DNA of 57,347 nucleotides from Polytrichum commune. Its lineage: Eukaryota > Streptophyta > Polytrichopsida > Polytrichales > Polytrichaceae. Below are positions 35,130 through 44,283 of the stretch, in pieces. Numbering within the stretch: position 1 is the stretch's first letter; each line of letters opens with the position of its first letter. Under the pieces are notes generated by a model. The model was given only the letters and a program-made list of their open reading frames with translations. It was not told the origin of the DNA and did not search any database. A program made the position numbers and the translations under genes. The DNA is taken from contig OX485808.1 of NCBI GenBank assembly GCA_950295325.1, positions 44,107,180 to 44,164,526 on the forward strand, given 5' to 3'.

Positions 35130-36700
35130 CAGAGTGGCTAAGAAACATGTTGCGGACGCCCCTAAAATTATAGGTATCATATGTTTCACATCAAAAAATG
35201 ACCGTAATATGGTCACCAAGTGCATGAATACAACTAAAAAATCGGGTTAATCCATAATGGCTTGCACTAGGGTAGATTGAGGACACTATGAACTAATTAT
35301 ACCTAATAATATATGTAAGTTAGGTCTTCTTTCAAATGGTATCTAGGTGTGAAAATAAGGAATTAAAATGGCATGAGTAGGAAGGATTAATCAATTTGTA
35401 ATGCTGCATAGTATGATAGCGTAATGATCATTGAGACTTGAAACCATACTAGCTACCGTAACGTTGAATCATAGTTACAATTATTATGTGTTTGACGTCC
35501 TATTGGAAATTGAATTTTCGTCCACTTGTTGTAAGGGTACGGATACACATTGGTTAAATGTTTATTAGATCATTGGTGATATTTATAGTTGAATGCATTG
35601 TTCGATTGTTAGTTTAAGTTGACACATGATTAAATGAGTTGAGGTCCTATTGGAAATAGACTTCTAGGGTTTGGGGAAATGCACTATTAATTTGGAATGG
35701 TGCATACAATAGTATGTACTTATAATTAATATATGTTTTGCATCCTATGAGAAGGATGTGCATCATCATAGCTTAAAGTGTTGATATAAATTGAAGTCTT
35801 AAGACATGCATGTTATTATAATAAGATCGTGGATTGTGTGATGAAATTTCACTCAGAACTATTAAGGTGAAAGTGGGAATATTTGAAATTTCACTTATCA
35901 CTTAAACCAAAGTTTTATCTCAAATCTATTAATTTGGAATGTGAAATTGACAATTGCCATCATTATCAATTATTATAGTTGTTATGAACGGAATTAAGCA
36001 TTCTCCATCCAACCAACATTGGTAGACCAATTTGACCTGCCCTCAGAAAACAACATGGCCACATATAAGAAAGGTTGGTAAGATAAAAAGATGCAGGGAT
36101 GTAGGGTTTAGGGTTTGCGGTTAGGGTTTAGGGTAAGGGTTTGGGGGTAGGGTTTAGGGGTTTAGGGTTTGTGAAAGTTGTGTATGTGGTATTTGGGTTT
36201 AGGTTTTAGATTGTTACTAGGATACATTACACACACAAACAATATTGACTCCTCAAAAACCCTTGTAATTGCATTAACTTCATTCATCGCAAGCTCGTAG
36301 TTGATGCTAGCAAAATAGTTGACCACTCCAGAAATGCATTAGTTCAAGCTAACACCTAATATTAGAACTTGAATTGACATCCTATCGTATAGCAACTCTG
36401 CGCAATCTCATATTATTATGAATTCTTTTTTGCATGTAATATTTATTTGAGGAACCATCGAATTAATTGAAAGATATCTAGCTCTTACATAAACTATATT
36501 TTAAAACACCATATATATATCTTTGGGGGTGGATTCTACATTGACAACCTAGGGAGTGACATGCATTGTTTATTACGAATTAACTGAGCATATTTTCCTA
36601 AAATATGTTTACAAGGAATCCAAATGTAGAGGTACTAAGGAAATAAAACGAGTAAAATTCATGTATTTGAACTAAGCTTGTCAAGTTAATGCCTTAAACG
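35130..36700. other. AT-rich spacer with a telomere-like tract, no gene seen
   Basis: No coding exon. The only structured part is the TTTAGGG tract at 36100-36175. Confidence 0.5.
36100..36175 (+). repeat. Interstitial telomere-type repeat (TTTAGGG)n
   Basis: About eight TTTAGGG or close variants (GTTAGGG, TAAGGG, GGGGGTAGGG) in plus orientation, matching the Arabidopsis-type plant telomere unit. Confidence 0.85.
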
Positions 36701-36764
36701 CGTCCATTACATAAAAATATGTCAAAGCATGAGAATAACATGAAGGGTTCCAATATACAACCAT

Positions 36765-36840
36765 CTCCCATCTCCCATCGCATCCCATCCCATCCCATCC
36801 CTTCCCATCACCTCCCATACCATCCCATCCCATCTCTCTC
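36765..36840 (+). repeat. (CCCAT)n pentanucleotide-type repeat
   Basis: Imperfect CCCAT/CCATC units. It is followed by a CCACGTGG-containing, more GC-rich stretch at 36860-36940. Confidence 0.8.
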
Positions 36841-37735
36841 CCAACCCTAGCCAGTGGAGTTGTGCCACGTGGCAGGTGCTGGGAAACCCTAGCGGCGCAC
36901 CTACCTCCCCGCGCCCCTTCCTCTTCTCCTCATTTGTCATTTCGAGGAGAGGAGGAGCGGAGCGTTTAGAGAGCGAAGCTCTTGCTTTTTTTAGTCTTGA
37001 AGTTTTAAATTAGTTTTGTTGCAAGTTTTGAGAGATTTCAGATTGAGAGCTTGTGTGAAAGCTTTTGAGTTTGTGAAAGCTTTCATTGTGAAAGCTTGTG
37101 AGTTTGTGAAAGCTTTCAGTGTGAGAGTTTGTGAGTTTCAAAAGCTTGAGAGCTTGAGTAGGAAAGCTTCAGAGTTTCGGATTGAGAGCTTGAGGGTGAT
37201 CTTTAGAAGCTTGAGAGTTTAAGGAAGCTTCAGAGTTGAAGCTTGAGAGTTTAAGGAAGCTTCAGAAGTGAAGCTTGAGAGTTTAGGGAAGCTTGAGAGT
37301 TTAGGGTTTGCTTAAGAGTTCAGAAGCTTGAGAGCTACAAGGTTGTGAGTTTTGTGTACATAGGAGTATACTAGGGTTTGTATATAAGCTGTGAAGGCTT
37401 GAGGTCTGCATTAGAGAGTTATCTGAGTGTGCATTTGAAAGGCAATTGAGTGTGCAGTTGTGAGGATTTCTGGGATTTTCAGAAAGAGAAGAAGCAGGGA
37501 TTGCAGTGTGCAGCATTTCAATGTAATTTGTTATCCTTTCCAACTCCTCTCACATTCTGAAAATGTTGCTTCTTGAATTCAATTTCTTTTGTTACATGCA
37601 ATGTGAACTATCACTCTTTTCTTCATGTTTCATTCTGCATCTCATTCTGCATCTCAATTGCTTTATGATTGAAGAATTGCATCATTCTGACCAAAATTTT
37701 GCAGGCACGGCTGCAAGCAGAGTAACTAATAAGTG
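36840..37735 (+). promoter_or_regulatory. Possible promoter/5' leader of the 38.5 kb gene
   Basis: The composition changes from AT-rich spacer to GC-rich at 36840, with GCCACGTGGCA (a G-box-type palindrome) at about 36871. A TATATAAG sequence at about 37381 could be a TATA box. An acceptor-like TTTTGCAG/GC occurs at about 37705, followed by a short exon-like piece. The next acceptor is the TGTTGCAG directly before the ATG at 38470. So a spliced 5' leader is plausible, but none of it is certain. Confidence 0.35.
37014..37320 (+). repeat. Short-unit minisatellite (AGCTTGAGAG / GTGAAAGCTT)
   Basis: Two interleaved unit types: GTGAGTTTGTGAAAGCTTTCA-like in the left half and GCTTGAGAGTTTAAGGAAGC-like in the right half. 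The open frame across it (37016-37222) is only the translation of the repeat. Confidence 0.8.
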
Positions 37736-37808
37736 AGTTATATACATATACGTATTCGTATATACACGAATACATATATGTACGGACAGGGGATCCCAAA
37801 ACCATCAC

Positions 37809-37931
37809 ATATACGAACGCTCGTTCGTAAATGGACATACACTGCATACCCACCTCCATTTACGAACGCTCGTTCGTAAATGGACATACACTGCATACCG
37901 AACCTCCATTTACGAACGTGCGTTCGTAAAT
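37809..37931 (+). repeat. 49-50-bp tandem triplet of the 24-bp palindrome
   Basis: Palindromes start at 37809, 37858 and 37908. The first two are followed by the same GGACATACACTGCATACC spacer and a CACCTCC / AACCTCC block. The central bases are CT, CT and TG. The first palindrome has one changed arm base. Confidence 0.92.
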
Positions 37932-37961
37932 ACGCACTCCACGTTCTTTGAGATGATCTAT

Positions 37962-38442
37962 ATTTACGAACGCACGTTCGTAAATATACTCAAAATATCA
38001 CTCAGAAAGAACCTTAACTTAAATATGAACCTCTATGAATATCTAAAGAACAAATACAATTTTGCGAACACCAATAAGACAAATCACATGTACTTACGAA
38101 AGATAAATCAACCAAATATCCGAAAAGATAGACCAAATGGACATACTTACGAACGCACGTTCGTAAATGAATCCAAACCTATAAAACCTATATCTTTTAC
38201 GAACGATCGTTCGTAAAAATAACCAAATATATTACAAACACATTCATGACGAGTAGTCTCTTTGATCTTCATATCTTTTACGAACGCTCGTTCGTAAACT
38301 CAATACTAAAAATTTATATGATCTTGCAACCCCTCATTTACGAGCGAACGTTCGTAAATATAATTACATCAATTGCAAAGACGCATTAACACTGCGTAGT
38401 CTGTGGGATATGCATGTCACTTACGAACGTTCGTTCGTAAAG
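37962..38442 (+). repeat. Six further dispersed 24-bp palindromes before the ATG
   Basis: The sites start at 37962, 38145, 38195, 38276, 38336 and 38419, with central bases CA, CA, AT, CT, AA and TT. Site 38195 has both outer bases changed to T and A, so it remains a full palindrome. Site 38336 has one arm mismatch. All lie in what is probably a 5' intron that ends at 38469. Confidence 0.9.
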
Positions 38443-38469
38443 TCACTAATTGTTTATATTCTGTTGCAG

Positions 38470-41400
38470 ATGGCAAGATCAAGCAGAAGCGCCATTGAGA
38501 TGTTCGCGGTGAAGGTCGATGGCCTCCCAGAGTCGGTGTTAGACGATAACGGCAACGACAACTATGTCCCCAAGGAAGACTTCATGGGGGAGTGGACGGC
38601 ACTGCCAGAGAAGATCGGGGACGGCCTCTTCTGCATGCGCTTCACCTACGAGCTGGAGACAAGACCGGACCAGCCCGAACAGTGGGTTCAAATGAAGACG
38701 TGGGAGATAGAGTCCATAGAGGCCCAGGGGGAGTATGTAATTCTGGACATGAAGAACAAGAAGGATCATATCAACCTCTTGTTACATTTTCAGAAAAATA
38801 CCTTCTCCTACCAATACGCCACCAATAACGTAGCGGAAGATGCCAAGCACTTCGACCTGGACGGCCTCTTCTCCAAATATGCGTTGAGCCCATACTGGAC
38901 TGCAAGGAAATTGAACGCCCTGGCATTGAACATCTCCAAATACAACAGTGTGGTCACTGAGGCAAACAAGAAGAAGAAGAGCCCCAGGAAACCATCCACA
39001 TCAGGGGCAGGAGGATCTAGAAGTGCACCCAGGCCTGTGCCTTCCGCTAGCAGGGCGACGGAGGGCCCCAGTAGACACTCCACGCCATCGAAGAGGACAA
39101 GGGAGGAGATGGAGAAATCGGGAGTAACGGAGACCGCAGAGGTGACCTCGCCTGTCGTAATGCCCACCCCCTTGAAAAAGGGTGAGAACCCTGACGCTGT
39201 GAAGGCCACGAGGATCCTTCGAGACTTCAACAACTACTCGAAGGATTGCTGGCCCATGGGACGCCACTTCACATTCAACGTGGACTGCTTCAAGTGCGAG
39301 ATGTCCCCCAACAAATGGGTGGTTCGCTCTCGCGAAAGCGGTGGTGTGAAGTGGCAGATAAATAATCTAATGAACAACGTCAAGTGGGACAGGCAGACCG
39401 TCTGCGTCATGCCGAAGGGGCTGACATCCCGTCCGACGGAGAAGGACTGGCCACGGATCCAGAATGGAGAGTTCTGGATCATAGACGGCCAACACAGCTT
39501 GGAGGCGTCCCAAATAATTCTCAAGGACGACAACTTCCAGCATGAGCTGAAGGAGGACTTGCGCTACTGGAAGGCGTTCTTGGTGTGGTCGGACGATTGG
39601 GACAAGCTGCGGAAGATATCCACCTTCCTCAACTCCGGCAACAAGATCAAGGCCTTCGAGGCGTCGTGGGCAGCCAACATAGTGGCTGCAAGGGACGTCT
39701 GGGTCGCCCACGGGTGCCCCCCTAAAGAAAGGGAGAACGCGAAGACGCCGTCTCCACAATGGAAGGTGAGTTTACGAACGAACGTTCGTAAATATCTTTG
39801 ACATTCAAAATTTCAAGTTCTTTGACATTCAAACTTACGAACGTGCGTTCGTATTTTGTGCGTTACTGATGTTTTTCTTGCTGCAGGCATTCTGCGACGC
39901 GATGGTGGACAAGTTCTCCTCCATCGACATGAAGTCTACAACAACCAAGTCTGTCCTGGAGCTCAAGGGTGAGCTCCGCCTCATCTGTTGCAACAGGGAC
40001 ACTTGGGAGTTGTGGACACAATTTTTTGATGCGCACAGCTCGGGCGATCTGGTCAACCCCGACACCGAGGAGAAGTACAGCGCGGAGAAGACCGGGGAGG
40101 CCCCTCCACTACTGAGGGAGTTCTTCAGGTCCCTTCAAGGGTTAACAGAGTCCGAGTTGCAGAGGTGCGCGGTGCATCTTCTTGGGAACACTGTGGGAAG
40201 AACCATCCCATACCCGAAGATATTTTTGAAGAGGCCAAGACACAAGCCCGGCACGTATTCCATCAAGGAATGGTGCGAACACCGCAAGCTGAAGACTGCT
40301 GCAATGAGGGAGTTGAGCGCCCTAATACCAGAGTACGCACTCATCCTAGCCGACGGGGACATTAATTGGGCCAGCTGGAAGATGTTCAAGGTCGACTACA
40401 ACATCTCCGGACCCTCAATGCGTTGTCTTGTCAAGGAGCACGCCTCCATTTTGAAGCAGAAGGGGAACAAGAGGACAAAGAAAACCGAGACGGATCCCCA
40501 AGAGGTGGAGCAATACAGAAGCTTTTTGACGCGGAAGAGGTTGGCCACATTCGAAGGAGTGGCCAGATTTTGTCTGTTGACAAAAGGAGTGGAGAGGGTG
40601 ACATTTTCCAAGTGGGACCGGACCATGAGCAGGGCCGAGGTGAGGGAGGATCGACGGGGGTGCCCATTTGCCCTGATCGATTTCAGGGGGATCCCCGGTG
40701 CGTCGAGGCAGGGGGGGAAGGACATACCTTTCTACGACCCCTTCATGGCCAAGTTCAAGGAGCACAAGTCTCCGGACATGAGGGAGCCTCACGTTTGGCT
40801 GTGGATAGTCGAGCAGGAGAAGCTCTCTGTTGTAGTCGACCTGTACGAGAAGTCGATCAAATTTGAGTACAGCATCTTCCACAGCACTTACGTGCCCGCC
40901 AAGACGGAAGGGATCGTGGCCATCAACGAGGCCAGGGGGAACAAACAGGTGGGGGCGGTCAGCCTCGTCTTCTTGACGTACAACGCGCTGCGGAATGGGC
41001 GAGCCCCTGTCAAGGCGAACACTACGTTCAAGAAGATCTACAGCATCCCCCATCCCCCTCCCAAGGATCTGCTGCAGGAGACCTTGTACACTGTCTTCCC
41101 GGCGATGGAACTCAGGTTGGAGTTCTACGTCTCCGTTTTGCAGAGCGTGGCAATAAGCGGAGAGACCGTGTACAACGTTTGTGGCGGCAGCAAGTTCATG
41201 TACGCTGCGATGGTAAGCTCTCCAACTAATATTTACGAACGCTCGTTCGTAAAGTTCACCTCAACTTGTCTTGGGTTTGATGACATTGTTTCTCGTCGTT
41301 GATGTTTACGAACGCACGTTCGTATTTTCTAACGTATTTGCTTGAATCTCAGATGCTGGGGCTGGTCGTCAACAGCTTCATTGAAGCCATCAACGAGGAG

Positions 41401-44172
41401 GACTTCCACGTGCACAGGGCGAAGGCCTCCACGATGGACCTGGAGGACATGTCCCTCCCGAGGACGGACATCAACATGCCCGTCGACGAAGGCATGCCCG
41501 CCATGGAGACGGACGACGACGAGCCCGCGCCCTCCTACAACGTCGAGGCGATCCTCCGATCCTTGGACGTCACTCCTCTCCGCATTTTGGCGCCGTCGGG
41601 AAATCCATCCGACGTGCAAGGGACTCCGGGTGGATACACGGGGTCGTCGGCGGGGACAACCCAAGATGTCCTCCCCGCGAGAACGTCTGGAGCGGAGGCA
41701 TTCGGCACTCCCGGGGGATGCTCGACATCCGTGTCGCCCAGGCCGATCGTGGTTCCCAAGATGGAGAACCTCGACCTTCTGGACCAACGGTCCCGACCGA
41801 CGTTGGACCAGTACCGCAACACGAGGCGGAGGATGAAGAAGACCCCCTACGTGGAGCTGCCTCCGGGGGCAATCATCGAGGTCTCCGATGAGGACGAGGG
41901 CGACATGGAGATCATGGTCGAGCTGGGGGTAGACTTCGACAAGAACAAGCGGGTCAAGGAGGAGGCGTTGTCCGTCGCCGAGCTTAACGCCAAGCTCGAG
42001 CAAAAGATGAAGGAGGACATGGCGAAGGCGGCAGAGGAGAATGCCAAGAAAATGTTCGCAATTCAGGAGGAGCTGAGGCAGTCGAACGAGAAGACGGACG
42101 CCATCCTCGCCATGCTCCAGCGTATGCAGAGCTTCTCGGCGCCCCCCCAGCCGGCCTACCCCTTCACTGGAGGATACCCCTCCCAATCCCCTCCACCGGG
42201 CATGTTCACCGGAGGGCCTTCCCGCCAGCAGGCGCCCCACCCCACGCCTGTTGGCACTCCTCCGCCACCAGAGGTTCCCTCGACCACCTCCCACGATGCT
42301 GTGGCGGCGGCCATCCAGGAGGACGAGGATTTACGAACGCGCGTTCGTGAATCTTCAGGTCCTCCAGTCCTCACCCCTCCCCCTTCAAGGGTAGGACTGC
42401 CCTCATACACCGATGCATCGTCTTTCACCGTCGTCCCCAGGGTAGTAGACAGACATGGCGATGACTCTGCGCGACACACTGACATGGTCATTGTGGAGGA
42501 CACGCAGGGGAGCCCCAATGACGCACCAGGGGTGCATGGGATGGACGTGGAAGAAACCCATGCGGCGTGGATGGAGGATGTCAGGATGGACGCGCTCGAC
42601 CTGGGCGCCGAGGAAGAAGACGCGCTGCGCATCCAGGCGACACAGGCCTCTCAACCGGAGCGTGAGGCAGAGGCCATGGAGACAGAGGCGGCTGCAGCTG
42701 TGGAGGTTACGAACGCGCGTTCGTTAATCGTTGAGGAGGGACCTGCTGCTCGGTCCAGCGCCGCTGCCCCTCCCCCCGATGACGAGGTAACTCTCTTCTG
42801 AGAATACCATTTTTTAACGAACGCGCGTTCGTAACCTCTCTAACATCGCGATGTTTTTATCTTCATCGACATCCAGTGGCCTTGCGAGAGCCCTCTTCAG
42901 CGGTCCCCCTTAGGGCCGAACAGTTTTGTAGGACACGGCATCATTTTGCCTTAGGAAAATGTGATAGACTATCACGTGAGAAATGTAAATATTCAACGGA
43001 TTAATATATGAGCCTATGTTATCTGCATCGCGTTGCTTCAAATTCTCTGCCCTCGACCCCTTCTCGTATGTTGTATATGTTGATGAGATTATGTTGATTC
43101 TTGCATACCCACCTCATTCGCGAACGCTCGTTCGTGAAAGGCTGCGACCCACTGTCCACCTCATTCGCGAACGACCGCTCGTAAATGTACGTGTAGCCGC
43201 GCTCACGAACGAGCGCTCGTAAATGATGCGCACCGCCCCCGCAGCCTTCATTCACGAACGCTCGTTCGCAAGTGTGCCCTTGAGCACATTTTCCTTGCAC
43301 TCTCCTCACTTCCTCGTCTTTCCCCATAATGCACCGTCTTCATTTTCTACGCAAAATTTCATTATTGGATCATAGAATTAAACTAGTCGCGTTGTTCATC
43401 ACAGGACCCCCCGGAGATTGGTCGCAACCCCTCTACCAGTGGACCTCCCACCCGGAACAAACCTTTCATCGTTTTTGACCTCAACGGGGTGTTGTGTCAC
43501 ACCCAACACATCCCAAGGGTCCCCACGCGTCCCTTCCGTCACCCCGACGAAAGGGACTACGATGGCGAGCTCGACACCCTCATTAACCGCAAGGCTGTCC
43601 GCGCCCGTCCCGGCTTGCGTGACTTCCTTCGGGAGGTGGTCGAGTTCGCTCACGTCATTGTGTGGAGCTCCATGGTCATGGAGAACACCGAGCCCATCGT
43701 GCACTTCTTGTTCCGCGATCTCCCGAGCCCTTGCCTCGTCCTCGGCCAAGAGGACTGCGACGAGCTGCTCGACGAGAAAGGTCAACCGGTGCCCAAGTTT
43801 GGCGGTCGGGGCGGAGGACAACAGTTCCTCAAGGTCCTCCGCTCGAGACTCTGGCGAGGCGTCCCCCGTCTGCAAGGGACGCCGCACGGGTGGTGGCCGA
43901 CTCCAGAGAACACCGTCCTCATCGACGACAGCCCCACCAAGAGCGTCTTGAACCCCCCGGGCAACGTCATCTTCCCGGACACTTGGACCGGCGATAGGCA
44001 AGACACATTTTTGGTCGATAGGCTAGCCCCCTACCTTAGAAGGCTCGTGCTCCACGCCGGTAGCATCCCATTTTTTGTTAGGTCCAACCCCTTCGGCAAT
44101 GCGGCGCTAAGCCCCCGCGATAATGTATTCAAGAGCATCATGAGGCTCGCCAAACTCAATAAATTGATTTGA
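38470..44172 (+). CDS. ParB-like / degenerate DNA methyltransferase-like / FCP1-like HAD fusion protein, four exons
   Basis: Exons: 38470-39765, 39887-41212, 41353-42786 and 43405-44172 (stop TGA 44170-44172), joined by GT-AG introns, all phase 0, giving 1,607 residues. Donor 1 is AAG/GTGAGT and acceptor 1 is CTGCAG. I start at ATG 38470, just after a TGTTGCAG acceptor. Residues 339-342 are DGQH in FWIIDGQHSLEA, with FLNSGNK at about 389: the DGQHR/ParB-sulfiredoxin pattern. Residues about 690-874 follow beta-class DNA methyltransferase order: a catalytic-loop-like ALIDFRG (D697, not DPPY/W), HVWLWIVEQE at 734, and a SAM-motif-like GETVYNVCGGSKFMYAAM at 857-874. Residues 875-1352 are acidic/Pro-rich with a helical Glu/Lys segment. 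Residues 1353-1607 are FCP1-like HAD: FIVFDLNGVL (D1377), VIVWSSM and LIDDS (D1526/D1527). The exons are much richer in GC than the flanks. The biochemical role is unknown; domain calls are by eye. Confidence 0.65.
39766..39886 (+). other. Intron 1 with a palindrome at each end
   Basis: A 121-bp GT-AG intron. The palindrome at 39770-39793 starts four bases after the donor GT begins, so it overlaps the donor consensus. The second is at 39833-39856, with a right arm ending TATTT instead of TAAAT. Between them is a direct repeat TCTTTGACATTCAAA / TCTTTGACATTCAAA. Confidence 0.85.
41213..41352 (+). other. Intron 2 with a pair of palindromes
   Basis: A 140-bp GT-AG intron. Palindromes are at 41231-41254 and 41304-41327. 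As in intron 1, the second one has a right arm ending TATTT. A CTAAC branch-point-like motif lies about 20 bases before the acceptor. Confidence 0.85.
42329..42352 (+). repeat. 24-bp palindrome inside exon 3, in frame
   Basis: Perfect core with central GC and one change in the right arm (GTGAAT). It is translated as part of EDLRTRVRESSG in the exon 3 frame, with no stop and no splice signals around it. Confidence 0.9.
42705..42728 (+). repeat. Second palindrome inside exon 3, in frame
   Basis: Core GTTACGAACG with central GC and right arm CGTTCGTTAAT. It is translated as VTNARSLIVE in the exon 3 frame. The outer bases of both arms differ from the consensus. Confidence 0.85.
42787..43404 (+). 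other. Intron 3 with five palindromes
   Basis: A 618-bp GT-AG intron (GAG/GTAACT ... ATCACAG/GAC) joining phase 0 to phase 0. Palindromes or close variants start at 42813, 43116, 43163, 43201 and 43250. The last four replace TTTAC by TTCGC or TTCAC in one or both arms. The decayed copy at 33300-33770 keeps the first and second of these in the same order. Confidence 0.7.
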
Positions 44173-44283
44173 AATGCCTCCATGTCTTTGCTTGTATCAT
44201 GTGGTTCACATTTACTAATGCTTGCTTCGTTTTTGGATGTCTTTTGTTGTTGTGATTGTTGTTGTTGTTGTTCTTGCCCATAG

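Noticed and set aside
38410-38469. Upstream start codon at 38410 for the ParB-like gene
   Set aside because: That extension translates a palindrome and runs through a TGTTGCAG splice acceptor just before ATG 38470. The later ATG is the better start.
40415-41053. 212-residue minus-strand open frame
   Set aside because: Shadow of exon 2. No recognisable content.
41329-42294. 321-residue open frame on the minus strand
   Set aside because: It lies antisense to GC-rich exon 3, whose splice phases and composition support the plus strand. High GC removes stop codons on the other strand.
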